21,328 bases of DNA, from the NCBI GenBank assembly GCA_018645535.1, contig JABGWN010000160.1, positions 1 to 21,328 on the forward strand, written 5' to 3'. The first letter of the stretch is position 1, and each line of letters begins with the position of its first letter. A program made the position numbers and the translations under genes. This document shows positions 7,701 to 17,500 of the stretch, one piece after another. The stretch comes from Methanobacteriota archaeon (GTDB lineage Archaea; Thermoplasmatota; Poseidoniia; Poseidoniales; Poseidoniaceae). The notes beneath the pieces were generated by a model. The model had not been told where the DNA came from, made no database searches, and worked only from the letters and a program-made list of their open reading frames with translations.

Positions 7701-10517
7701 TCACTCTTCTTCAAGAGTTGGTTCAGAGTTTGATGCCTGTGCTGCTTCAAATTCCTCACGACTTACTACCCCATCGCCATCGGTATCCATTGCCTCAAAT
7801 TCATCATCTTCTTCAACCAGATCAGCAGGCAGATGGGCAGAGAAAATGATTTCATCAGTGAAACCGGCTTTGTTCTTATTCCTCAATTCCATGACACGAG
7901 TCCCTTTCGTTGCCTTTCCAGAAGTTTCCTTCGTTTGACTGGCCTTTACTCGAATCATCATGCCTTTTCCTGTAAGGAGGAAGAGTTGATCATGTTCATC
8001 TGGAATCGTATGGACTCGAACAATTTCGTCACCGTTTTCATTATCCAGTTTCATGGTTTGTACGCCACCAGCACCGCGGCTTGTCTTACGATAGCCGTCC
8101 CTGTATTGCTTCGCTTTCCCAGTTTGATCATCGATTACAAGTGCATCATTTTCATCGAGAAGATCATGCATTTCCCCATCTCCGAGACGACTTCTTTTCG
8201 CCATACCGTACTTTGAAAGCGTAAGAACGAAGGTTTCTTCATTTGAACTCGCAATCATTCCAACGACAGAATCATCCTTCTTCAGATTCATTCCGTTAAC
8301 ACCCATACTTACCCGGCCTTGAACCTTAACAGTCCATGCTTTGCGTTCGACACCAGTTTCTGGATCTGTCTTCAATTTGAATTCGCCAGGTTTGAATCGG
8401 CAGGCTCTTCCTTTCTTCGATACAAGAACAACATGATCTTCATCCGTAATTGCACGAACTGAAACGAGTGTGTCGGATTCGGTTTTGAAATTTAGAGCAT
8501 ACTTCCCATTTCGATTTATACGAGTATAATCGGCAAGTTTGGAACGCTTGACAACACCCTTGTGAGTTGCAAATATCAGATAATGCCCTTCTGGGTTTTC
8601 CTGAAGTTCCTTAGAAATTGGCAAGATGGTAACGACACGTTCGTCATCACGAATGCGTTCAATGATGTTACGAATATGACTTCCACGACTTAAGCGGCTT
8701 CCCATCGGAGTCTCCCATGCTTTCAGACCATACACTCTTCCTTGATCGGTAAAAATCAACAAACGATCTTTACTGAAACATGTGAGAATTGATTTAGGGA
8801 AATCCTCATCTTTGGTTGTTACACCTTTCAGACCTTTTCCACCACGATTTTGTACTCTGAAGGATTCAACCGGCAAATGACGGATGTAATTGTCCTCTGA
8901 TAGTGAAATAACGATTGCTCTTTCTTCGATTAAATCTTCTCTGTCCATGGATAATGGCATCTTATCGATTTCTGAGCGGCGTTCATCCCCGTGCTTTTCA
9001 ACCATCTCATTCAACTCTTGAATAAGAATTTCAAGACGGCGAGCCTTGGATGAAATTATATCTTGAAGATCTGCAATCTTAAGTTTCAATTCGTTATATT
9101 CGCTGGTTACCTTATCAACATCGAGTCGGCTCAATTGATACAATCGACGTTCTGCGATTGCTTTTGCTTGAGGTTCGGTGAAATCGAATACAGCGATGCC
9201 TGGCATTGTCTCAGTTCCCTTCAGAACTGCTTCGAATTGTTCACGGCTTGAACTTGCTTTACCGACTGCAATAACATCATCAATTCGGTCTTGAGCCTTC
9301 ACGAGACCCTCAAGAATGTGTGCTCGTGCTTCTGCTTTTTCAAGTTCAAATTGTGCCCTTCGCTCAATCACAGATTCTCTGTGCTCGACGTAGGTATGCA
9401 ACATAACTGGGAGAGTAAGGAGGACAGGTCGACCGTCCAAGATACCCATCATGTTTGCAGAATACGATTCTTGCAAACGACTCGACTTGAAGAGTTGATT
9501 CAGAACTGCATGTGGATCAGCATTATTCTTAACCTCAATAACGACTCGAATGCCTTCCTTTGATGATTCATCACGGATGTCACGTATTCCAACAATACTT
9601 CCTTTTGTGACCAATTCAGCGATATGAACAAGCATATCTGCTTTTTTGACCTGATAAGGAATTTCATGAATCACAATTTTCTTTCCGTTTGAATCGTCAT
9701 AAACATCACACTTAGAACGGACATGGAATTTACCTTTACCCGTAGAGTACATGTCAAGGATACCATCAATACCGTGAATGGTTGCACCAGTGGGGAAATC
9801 TGGTCCTTTAACATGCTCCATATACTCATCTATAGAGATATTTGGCATACCTGAATTTTCAAGCCCACCTTCAAGAATATGGTCAACATGCAACCGAATT
9901 GCACCTGCAACTTCTGTGAGATTGTGAGGCGGGATACGCGTTGCCATACCAACCGCAATACCATCGCTACCATTGAGAAGTAGGTTTGGCAGTCGAGCTG
10001 GAAGAACGGATGGCTCCATCTCAGAATCATCGAAGTTTGGTTGGAAGTCAACGGTTTTTTTCTCGATGTCTTCAAGCATGTGTTTTGAAATCTTATCAAG
10101 GCGACTCTCTGTATATCGCATTGCAGCAGGAGGATCTCCGTCAATAGATCCGAAGTTACCTTGCCCATCCACAAGTGGATATCTCAGTGAAAACTCTTGA
10201 GCCATTCGAACCATTGTGTCGTAGATAGACTGGTCACCGTGAGGGTGATACTTACCCATGACTTCTCCAACAGAACGTGCCGATTTACTGAATTTCTTTT
10301 CAGAGGTATGACCGCCTTCGTGCATACCGTACAATACTCTTCGATGTACAGGCTTCAATCCGTCCCGAGCATCAGGAAGTGCTCGACCAATGATAACAGA
10401 CATTGCATAATTGATGTATGAGGTTTTCATTTCTTCATTCAGAGATCGATTTAGTACGGTGCCGGTTTCGACAGTATCGCCGCTTTCTTGTTCAATATCT
10501 TCGTCTTCAGATGTCAA
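7701..10517 (-). CDS. gyrA: DNA gyrase subunit A, with a C-terminal EF-hand loop
   Basis: This is the breakage-reunion subunit of type IIA topoisomerase, acting with GyrB as A2B2 to introduce negative supercoils. The winged-helix region carries the catalytic tyrosine Y135 in AAMRYTESR. The quinolone-determining region reads HPHGDQSIYD (91-100), with glutamine at the position equal to E. coli S83. QNRGGKG (556-562) is a good GyrA box opening the C-terminal beta-pinwheel, so this is GyrA rather than ParC. The acidic tail contains DTDGDGVVSREEF (911-923), a canonical EF-hand calcium loop that standard GyrA lacks. The start is a TTG at 10517: GGAGGTGA lies 6 nt upstream, and the gene overlaps the end of gyrB by 11 nt. 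The 938 aa exceed E. coli GyrA (875), partly through the acidic N- and C-terminal extensions. It is bacterial-type, as in other euryarchaea that acquired gyrase. Confidence 0.97.
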   Translation of the reverse strand: MTSEDEDIEQESGDTVETGTVLNRSLNEEMKTSYINYAMSVIIGRALPDARDGLKPVHRRVLYGMHEGGHTSEKKFSKSARSVGEVMGKYHPHGDQSIYDTMVRMAQEFSLRYPLVDGQGNFGSIDGDPPAAMRYTESRLDKISKHMLEDIEKKTVDFQPNFDDSEMEPSVLPARLPNLLLNGSDGIAVGMATRIPPHNLTEVAGAIRLHVDHILEGGLENSGMPNISIDEYMEHVKGPDFPTGATIHGIDGILDMYSTGKGKFHVRSKCDVYDDSNGKKIVIHEIPYQVKKADMLVHIAELVTKGSIVGIRDIRDESSKEGIRVVIEVKNNADPHAVLNQLFKSSRLQESYSANMMGILDGRPVLLTLPVMLHTYVEHRESVIERRAQFELEKAEARAHILEGLVKAQDRIDDVIAVGKASSSREQFEAVLKGTETMPGIAVFDFTEPQAKAIAERRLYQLSRLDVDKVTSEYNELKLKIADLQDIISSKARRLEILIQELNEMVEKHGDERRSEIDKMPLSMDREDLIEERAIVISLSEDNYIRHLPVESFRVQNRGGKGLKGVTTKDEDFPKSILTCFSKDRLLIFTDQGRVYGLKAWETPMGSRLSRGSHIRNIIERIRDDERVVTILPISKELQENPEGHYLIFATHKGVVKRSKLADYTRINRNGKYALNFKTESDTLVSVRAITDEDHVVLVSKKGRACRFKPGEFKLKTDPETGVERKAWTVKVQGRVSMGVNGMNLKKDDSVVGMIASSNEETFVLTLSKYGMAKRSRLGDGEMHDLLDENDALVIDDQTGKAKQYRDGYRKTSRGAGGVQTMKLDNENGDEIVRVHTIPDEHDQLFLLTGKGMMIRVKASQTKETSGKATKGTRVMELRNKNKAGFTDEIIFSAHLPADLVEEDDEFEAMDTDGDGVVSREEFEAAQASNSEPTLEEE

Positions 10518-12465
10518 GGTTTGTCACCTCCTTTGCATGGCGCTCAATAAACGCCCTTCGGTCAGGGACATCTTCTCCCATCAGAATTTCAAACATACGA
10601 TCTGATTCCTCAGCATCCTTAACAGTGACCTTGAGCATTGTTCGAGTATCTGGATTCATTGTGGTCTCCCACAGTTGTTCTGGATTCATCTCACCCAATC
10701 CTTTGTATCGTTGAATACCAATCTTAGCATTCGGATTGTCTCCTCTCAATTCCTTCATGATTACATCCCGCTCATCATCTGTGAAAGCATATTTGCTAAC
10801 CCTACCTTTCGAGAGTTGGAATAATGGAGGCTGTGCAATGTAAACATGCCCCTTTGTAATCGCAGGCCTCATAAATCGCCAAAGGAACGTAAGCATCAAG
10901 GTACGAATGTGTGCACCATCAATATCTGCGTCAGTCATAATAATGATTTTACTGTAACGAAGTTTCTCAGTATTGAAACCGCCTTCATCTTCAGGATTGT
11001 TTCCAACACCTGCCCCAAGAGCACGGATCATAGTCTGAATTTCTTGATTTTGGAATACTTTCGCTGCATTGTGCTTTTGACGTTCAACGTTGAGAATCTT
11101 ACCACGTAATGGAAGGATTGCCTGAATGCGACGATCTCTGCCTGTCTTAGCAGAACCACCTGCGGAATCACCTTCCACTAAGTAGACTTCACATTCACTT
11201 GGATCTCTTGATTGACAGTCCGCAAGTTTACCTGGTAGGCCGCCACCCTCAAGCACACCTTTGCGTCGAGTTAAATCGCGAGCCTTTCGAGCTGCCTCTC
11301 TAGCCTTTGACGCAAGGAGTGCTTTCTCGACGATTTGTCTTGCAACCGATGGATTCTCTTCGAAAAACTCACCGAGTTTATCGTAGACGATTGTTTGTAC
11401 AATACCAGTCACTTCACTGCTCACCAACTTATCTTTGGTTTGAGACGAGAAGGACGGATCAGGGTGCTTCACGCTGACAACTGCTGCAAGACCTTCACGG
11501 ACATCGTCACCAGAAAGTCCATCGCCTTTGAGAAGACTCTTCTTCTTTGCATAAGAATTTACAGAACTTGTCAATGCCGTGCGCAAACCCGACATGTGCG
11601 TACCACCATCTTTGTTACGAATGATATTGGTATAACATCGAATTGATTCACTGAAGGCATCAGACCACTGGAGAGCAAGTTCAACCTCTACAGTACCTTT
11701 TTCGATTTCTTTTTCTCCTTTAATGGTGATAACCTCGGCATGAAGGGCTTCTCTTCGCTCATTCAGTTGCCCCACGTATTCTGCCAACCCACCTTCGTAG
11801 AGATGTTCGACGACATGAGGATCTGGCCCGCGTTCGTCAGCAATTGATATCTTCAAACCCGCATTCAAGAATGCCGTTTCACTAACTCGTGTGTTGACTT
11901 CCTCGATATCGAATTCAAGAACCTCTGTGAAAATCGTTAAGTCCGGTTTGAATGCAATCATTGTGCCTGTGTCCTCACAGGTCCCAATTTCCTTCAGGGG
12001 AGCAACTGGCACGCCTGCTTCATACCGTTGAAAATAAATGACTCCAGCTCTATGAATGGTCATCTCCATCCATTCAGAAACTGCATTTACTGCCGAAACA
12101 CCGACGCCGTGAAGACCCCCGGATACTTTGTATGAGTTATTATCGAATTTCCCACCAGCGTGCAATTTTGTCATGATCACTTCTGCCGCAGAGATCCCGA
12201 ACTCTTCGTGGATTCCAACAGGAATCCCTCGCCCATAATCACGAACAGAAAGAGAATTATCAGGATTGAGCGTGATGTCAATGGATTTAGTATGACCCGC
12301 TAGATGTTCATCAACCGAGTTGTCAACGACTTCCCAAATGCAGTGATGAAGAGCAGAACCATCGTGAGGGTCGCCAAGATACATCCCCGGTCTTTTACGG
12401 ACGGCTTCCAATCCTTCGAGTACTTGGATACTATCTGCATCGTAACTTTCTGACATAATTTCCAT
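10507..12465 (-). CDS. gyrB: DNA gyrase subunit B
   Basis: This is the ATPase and TOPRIM subunit of gyrase. The GHKL ATPase domain shows EVVDNSVDE (E45 as general base, N49 for Mg2+) and GGLHGVGVSAVNA. The TOPRIM domain has EGDSAGG (E431 catalytic) and TDADIDG (D512, D514, D516). The GyrA-contacting tail includes RYKGLGEMNPEQLW. The 652 aa match compact GyrB proteins without the extra insertion of E. coli GyrB (804 aa). The gene is immediately upstream of, and overlaps, gyrA, so the subunits are made together. The start is ATG 12465 or the ATG three codons later (12456); no strong Shine-Dalgarno sequence separates them. It is divergent from aroD across a 198-bp spacer. Confidence 0.97.
   Translation of the reverse strand: MEIMSESYDADSIQVLEGLEAVRKRPGMYLGDPHDGSALHHCIWEVVDNSVDEHLAGHTKSIDITLNPDNSLSVRDYGRGIPVGIHEEFGISAAEVIMTKLHAGGKFDNNSYKVSGGLHGVGVSAVNAVSEWMEMTIHRAGVIYFQRYEAGVPVAPLKEIGTCEDTGTMIAFKPDLTIFTEVLEFDIEEVNTRVSETAFLNAGLKISIADERGPDPHVVEHLYEGGLAEYVGQLNERREALHAEVITIKGEKEIEKGTVEVELALQWSDAFSESIRCYTNIIRNKDGGTHMSGLRTALTSSVNSYAKKKSLLKGDGLSGDDVREGLAAVVSVKHPDPSFSSQTKDKLVSSEVTGIVQTIVYDKLGEFFEENPSVARQIVEKALLASKAREAARKARDLTRRKGVLEGGGLPGKLADCQSRDPSECEVYLVEGDSAGGSAKTGRDRRIQAILPLRGKILNVERQKHNAAKVFQNQEIQTMIRALGAGVGNNPEDEGGFNTEKLRYSKIIIMTDADIDGAHIRTLMLTFLWRFMRPAITKGHVYIAQPPLFQLSKGRVSKYAFTDDERDVIMKELRGDNPNAKIGIQRYKGLGEMNPEQLWETTMNPDTRTMLKVTVKDAEESDRMFEILMGEDVPDRRAFIERHAKEVTNLDI
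10524..10531 (-). promoter_or_regulatory. Shine-Dalgarno sequence of gyrA
   Basis: GGAGGTGA lies inside the last codons of gyrB, 6 nt before a TTG. No in-frame ATG or GTG lies closer, so this decides the unusual TTG start and implies coupled translation of gyrB and gyrA. Confidence 0.85.
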
Positions 12466-12535
12466 CTCTTTTTGTTGCCAAGAATTACGGTTCTGTCCGG
12501 CGTTTAAGCCAGCAGCAGATGTGCCATTCCTCTAA

Positions 12536-12606
12536 CTGTTAAAGATGGTCGACGAGGGTATGTAAACATACCCCTGCGCAAGCCTCTCATGTGATGTTTT
12601 TAACAG
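12536..12606. repeat. Inverted repeat CTGTTAAA / TTTAACAG in the gyrB-aroD spacer
   Basis: The two perfect 8-bp arms are at 12536-12543 and 12599-12606, flanking the shorter palindrome at 12556-12573. They may be paired protein-binding sites in the divergent promoter region. The 198-bp spacer holds no gene that I can support. Confidence 0.4.
12556..12573. promoter_or_regulatory. Palindrome GGGTATGT-AA-ACATACCC, candidate operator
   Basis: Perfect 8-bp arms flank a central AA in the middle of the gyrB-aroD intergenic region. Its size and symmetry fit a dimeric repressor site that could act on gyrB, aroD or both. The regulator is unknown. Confidence 0.45.
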
Positions 12607-12627
12607 ACAAAAATAACACTCATTTTT

Positions 12628-12637
12628 CTTAAATTTA
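12628..12637 (+). promoter_or_regulatory. TATA-like box upstream of aroD
   Basis: CTTAAATTTA is centred about 31 nt before the GTG at 12664, which fits a transcript with almost no leader starting close to that codon. This is inferred from composition and spacing only. Confidence 0.4.
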
Positions 12638-12663
12638 CCATCTGCTAAAGAACATCGACAGCC

Positions 12664-13497
12664 GTGAGCGTTAAGAACAGGTCCCCAGTCGAGTGCAATA
12701 TGCCTGAACCTACAATTTGCGTTGCGCTTGACTCTACGACCGTGAAAGCAATGGTCGACGAAGCCGCACGGGCCTCTACTGCTGGCGCGGATATCGTCGA
12801 AATTCGTTTCGACAGACTTTACCTCTCCAAACCAGCACCTGTAGAAGTTGTACAAGATGATGGAGAAACCAAATCAGTCATGGCACCTGAATCTGAATGG
12901 GCAATAAACGATGCTTCTTCCATAGACGCAGAAGCATCAATTCAAAAACTGAAAGAGTCGATTGGAATTCCTGTAATATTCACCAACCGTCCTGCACGAG
13001 AAGGTGGCTTTTTCCCAGGTACTGAAGAAGAACGAATCGAAGTGCTAAAGCAAGCAGTTGCTTCAAAGGTCAGTTGGATTGATCTCGAAACCTCAATCGA
13101 AGAAGCCGAATTCAATGCTTTGAACGAAAGCGCTAAGAAAGCAGGATGCAAGATCATCCACTCATCACACGACATCAATGGAACTCCAAATTCAGAAGAC
13201 ATTGCTGCTTATGTTCGAGAGAGAAGTGAAGCTTCAGACATGGTCAAATTCTGCTCAACTGCACACTCACACCTCGATGCTTTGCAGATTGTTGACGCTG
13301 CTATCGATCTAAAGGGAGAAGGACACGAATACAGCCTCATGGCAATCAACAGTGGCGGCGATTGGGCTCGAATCCACGCACCAGTTTTGGGTGTCTCAAT
13401 GGTCTATGCAACACTGTCTATGGAACATCGCATCAGCGACAAGGGCCTCATCAACGTACGAGACCTTCGAGATGCATGGACGCTTCTTGAGTACTGA
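12664..13497 (+). CDS. aroD: 3-Dehydroquinate dehydratase, type I
   Basis: This is a class I dehydroquinase, which dehydrates 3-dehydroquinate to 3-dehydroshikimate in aromatic amino acid synthesis through a Schiff base. Visible residues are E46 and R48 (VEIRFD), R112 in PAREGG, the catalytic H169 in SSHDINGTP, the Schiff-base K195 in DMVKFCSTA, and R236 near the C-terminal substrate loop. The product is 277 aa from GTG 12664 or 265 aa from ATG 12700. The ATG gives a more typical N terminus (MPEPTICVALD), while the GTG suits the TATA-like element upstream; neither has a good Shine-Dalgarno sequence. An acidic stretch at about 55-90 looks like a lineage insertion before the second barrel strand. 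No other shikimate gene is adjacent. It ends 6 nt from the convergent membrane-protein gene. Confidence 0.92.
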   Translation: MSVKNRSPVECNMPEPTICVALDSTTVKAMVDEAARASTAGADIVEIRFDRLYLSKPAPVEVVQDDGETKSVMAPESEWAINDASSIDAEASIQKLKESIGIPVIFTNRPAREGGFFPGTEEERIEVLKQAVASKVSWIDLETSIEEAEFNALNESAKKAGCKIIHSSHDINGTPNSEDIAAYVRERSEASDMVKFCSTAHSHLDALQIVDAAIDLKGEGHEYSLMAINSGGDWARIHAPVLGVSMVYATLSMEHRISDKGLINVRDLRDAWTLLEY

Positions 13498-13503
13498 GTA
13501 AAT

Positions 13504-14556
13504 CTACTGTACATTCTGTTGCAAAGAAGGCATTAGTTGTTGTTCTTCAGTGATGTTTTGTTCGAGGCCAGCATTCATATATCGCTTGTTTACAATAAGT
13601 GGCGCCATCACTATGGCCATGAAGAATACTAGAAACGCCAAAGAAACGGTCCAGTTTGGCAAGACAATAGAACGTTCGACTGTTGAGATTGATATGTCAG
13701 CTACGACGACTTTGTCTTGGACTGGAGCATCTCCTCTGTGGGAATTATCCCACGTATCAATGACGATGAAGAACTCCTCATAGACAGTTCCTGAGAAGAG
13801 GGAACTGTATACCTCTGGACCGTCCAATGAGACGCTCATAACCACTGAATCTGTAGAATCATAGGCATGGACATCACGGTATGTTTTCCAGCCCGTCCAT
13901 TCAAATGCAGCCCATTCAGGAGATGATTCTGCAACAAACTCTTCAGAACTTGAACTCTCTTGGCGGAACCATCGATCCATATCTGAGCTATGCATCCTCT
14001 GGTAAGAGCCTTGATATGAGTCGTAGTTGTTTGTTGTCATAAGATACACATCGGCCTCGGCTGGTACCAATTGGTCACCGACTAAACCTTGAATTTCAAC
14101 GCAAATCGTGGTTCGATGAGTACTCGATAGATTGACACGAATTGCGCCTACGCTATCATTACCCACCTTAATGGTCGTAGCAATGTTCGATTCGAATTTG
14201 TCAAGAGCAGTGTCAGAATGATAGTTCATGTACATGTATGGCTCTTCTGGAGAACCTGTGGAATCTTGTACAGGATCCTCTTGAGCGGCTGAGCGACCTT
14301 TACCCCCACCACGTCTACCGTCATCATCCTCAAATCCAAAGTCATTCCAATCCCATGGATTGTAAAATGGAACTTCTGCATGGCGAGAAATTGTTTCATT
14401 CCAAACAATTGGAGACAGGTCTCCTCCACAATCATCGATTGCTGCTGATGCTGAACCAATCGGTCCCACCCCACCCATGTCACTGAAGAACGGTGCGAGG
14501 AAAACAATCAACAAGAATGCTGCTTTTCGCTGGTGCACTTTGATTCCCCTGTTCAT
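13504..14556 (-). CDS. Secreted, membrane-anchored protein of unknown function
   Basis: I do not recognise a family. The 351-aa product starts with a signal peptide (basic MNRGIKVHQRK, hydrophobic core about 12-24, likely cleavage after SASA near residue 38). A large extracellular part contains a short basic Gly/Arg-rich patch and many Ser, Tyr and Asp residues, and looks mostly beta-structured. A single membrane helix (about 305-323) and a short cytoplasmic tail rich in Gln end the protein, so it should be a type I surface protein. I chose the ATG at 14556 because it opens the signal peptide; the open frame continues upstream into the peptidase gene without a plausible start. It follows the PKD peptidase stop by 31 nt on the same strand, suggesting cotranscription and a related surface role. 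Confidence 0.75.
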   Translation of the reverse strand: MNRGIKVHQRKAAFLLIVFLAPFFSDMGGVGPIGSASAAIDDCGGDLSPIVWNETISRHAEVPFYNPWDWNDFGFEDDDGRRGGGKGRSAAQEDPVQDSTGSPEEPYMYMNYHSDTALDKFESNIATTIKVGNDSVGAIRVNLSSTHRTTICVEIQGLVGDQLVPAEADVYLMTTNNYDSYQGSYQRMHSSDMDRWFRQESSSSEEFVAESSPEWAAFEWTGWKTYRDVHAYDSTDSVVMSVSLDGPEVYSSLFSGTVYEEFFIVIDTWDNSHRGDAPVQDKVVVADISISTVERSIVLPNWTVSLAFLVFFMAIVMAPLIVNKRYMNAGLEQNITEEQQLMPSLQQNVQ

Positions 14557-14587
14557 TGGTTGTGTGGTCGGTTCATGAGGTATTCGA

Positions 14588-17500
14588 TTACTCACGTCGT
14601 CGCAATGGCCGGATATATCCGCTTTCATCGCTCTTTCGCTCTTGCTTTGACAGAATCTTCGGAGCAGGCGGAGGCGTGTGATGATCCATTCCGAGCAATC
14701 CACCATCATCCGCATGCTCGACTTCATATGTCTCTGCACTTTGTTTGGCTTCTTCTTCAAGTTCATTCGGTTGGCGCATAACAAGCCAACCAAGAATTAG
14801 TGCAGCAATCATTAGGGCGATGAATCCGAGGGCGTCGCCACCTGCTTCGGTCATCCAGGACTTCCATTCATCCATACTAAAGTCCGATAGAGAAGGATCG
14901 GCATCTTGTTCAGCAAGAACAGTAAAGTCTTGTTCTGCTTCAACACAAATGCCCATCCCATCACAAACACGAACCTTTACTGTGACCTCTCCAGGAGCAT
15001 CCCAACTCATTGTTGTGAGTGTAGCCAAAGAGTTTGTAGAAACATACCAGTCATTTTCTGGATTACCGTCTTCATCTTTGTCGAATGAGATGTCTTCTTC
15101 CCATTCGATAACCAACTCATTACTGATGGTTTCATCTCGATCTGTATTGGAACCATCGAGAACATCTAAGTCTCTATAGAAGACGAGGTCGGCAAGAGAT
15201 TCCGAATCTGTTACATTGACAACAACTGTTACGGAAGTATCCTCATAGATTTCATCAGGGACATCAATCCCACCAATCACAGGAGCTGCATCAACGTGGA
15301 TTTGGAACTCAGCTCGAGTTACATCCCCTGTTCCAAAGGCATCTCTGACAGTTAGCTTAACTGTGTAAAGTCCAGCCATTTCATATGCATGCCATGGCAT
15401 TGGATCGTGGACAATAGGCGTTGCATCCCCGAAGTCCCATGTGTATTCCAATAGGCCATTCCAATCCGGAGATTCTTGCTCCAGAGGGACGTACTTGCCT
15501 TCGAACTTCTGGTCACCATCTCTGGTTCCACTTGAGTCGAAGTAGAGTAAGGCTCCTGGAATTGCGATGTTGATTCCGTTCTCATCAAATGTTCTTGACC
15601 ATTGATCTGGAAGCCCATTCTCAGGGAAAACATCTGAGTCCATCAAAATACTTCCATTGACCCAAGCATCCAAAATCTGTAATTCAATGATTGGAAGAGG
15701 GTTTGCAACGATAACAATGATGACTCTTGGCGTGCTTTCTTCTCCGTTTTCATCCGTAACAACAAGGGTTACAATACGTTCACCTGGTTCGGTGAAAGAA
15801 TATGCAGGAAGGGTTTTGTTGCTGAATGTCCCATCAGGGAATGACCAATTAAACGACACATCATTGTATGTGCCAGTGGTACCATCGACGTCAAAACTTG
15901 TTCGTCCATCGAACGTGTAAGGGACATTGACCTTTGCATTTTCAGTAAGGAAATCAATCTGAGGCGATCCTGTCGCCCCTGATTCTTTGACAATGTATTT
16001 TGCTACAGGTAACTGATTTACGACATTCACCTGAAGTTGTGCAGAGGATATGCCTCCATCTTCGTCGGTAATTGTGACTGTGATATTTTTCATACCTGGC
16101 AAATTCCAAGCAGGTGAAGGATAGACTGACGCCGAGTTCGTTGTTGTGAAATCATCTGAGCGATCTATGCCAATACCATCCAGATTAACTCCTCCTTCGA
16201 AATTCCACTCCAGTGTGAAATTCTCGCCATCATCATCGGTAAAGACATCCGGCATAGGCAAGGGTGTGTAGGTGTAAGTCGTCAGAACATCCGAGAAAAT
16301 TTGATACGGCAATCTGTTGTTAACAACGATTTGAATTGTTTTCACACCAACATTCACTCCGTCAGAGACAGTCAGGGTGAGAATAAACGTTTCATTTGTC
16401 CCGACTACATCGCCCCATTCATGGTTCGAAGAATAGAGTCCTTGCCCACTACTAACCGAAGTTCCATCGCCCCAATCCCAATCAAATTGAAGGAATTCAA
16501 GTGGAACGTTGTCACTTGTTTGATATGCAGAAAAGACAATTCTTTGATTTGTTAGAATTTCAAGCGTTGTATCGACGACAATATTGTTTACAGTAATGAT
16601 CGGAACAGGCTCACTCTCGTCAGTTATGTTCACAACATTCACATCAAGCTCTGACCAAGTGCCTCCAATGTCCATGATTTGCAGTGTGGTGTTGTATTCA
16701 CCCACTTGTGAGAAGAATCGAAGGGGTGAACGAAGGCCAGAGGAGATGTTGTCACCGAAATCCCATGCGTAAGCGACTGGAGCGTCAAAGTAAGGAAGTG
16801 TGTTATTTTCGAGCGAAAGCCCCCATGCATCGAATCCATCCCCAGTAAACTGGATTTTCTCGTATGTTTGGCTGATGTTTGTGGAGATTGATGCGTTTGC
16901 AACTGGAGCCATGTTCCCTAAGGCTTGAGGCGATGTAGTTTCAGTGTCGAGAACTGCCCCCAGCATGTCTCTCATTGTGAACTCAAACGTGTAAAGATCT
17001 GATTTACGCGCAGTAAAGTACACATCCTCAGGAACATAGACTCCACCGCCTGCTTGTACTCGTGTCGAGGTCGAATCGACCATTGTTCCGTTGCTATCAC
17101 GTACGACTATTTCGACGTCGAGATCCTCAAAGAACGCATTTGATAAAATCGAGTAATTGGCTTGAGCGGTATCATCAACACCATCTCCATCACGGTCACT
17201 AAGCGTTGTTCCGTTCAGAATCATTGTCGCAGGCGATGTTATTCGAGCAGCCTCGATGTCGATTGTCCCTTGTGGATAGGAAGGACCACAAGAGGTGTAA
17301 TCACAGTCTCCGATTGCGCTTGCATACCAAACGATGGCGTGAACCTCATCCGTGAGATTACCAAACCCTTGAATTAAACCAGTAGCAACATTGTTTGTGA
17401 AATCGAGGTCTTGGACGGACCAAAGACCGTCTGCCGTCGATTTGTAAACAAGTACACCATCAAAGTTCGATACGTCTGATGTGACTCTAAGCGTCAATGG

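Noticed and set aside
7833..8216. 127-codon open frame on the plus strand
   Set aside because: It is entirely antisense to the GyrA C-terminal domain, which is well supported; the translation shows no domain.
12532..12855. 107-codon minus-strand frame over the gyrB-aroD spacer
   Set aside because: It overlaps aroD antisense and shows no motif or ribosome binding site.
14557..14793. Upstream extension of the 351-aa surface protein
   Set aside because: It would overlap the end of the PKD peptidase gene and place 79 non-signal residues before a clear signal peptide.
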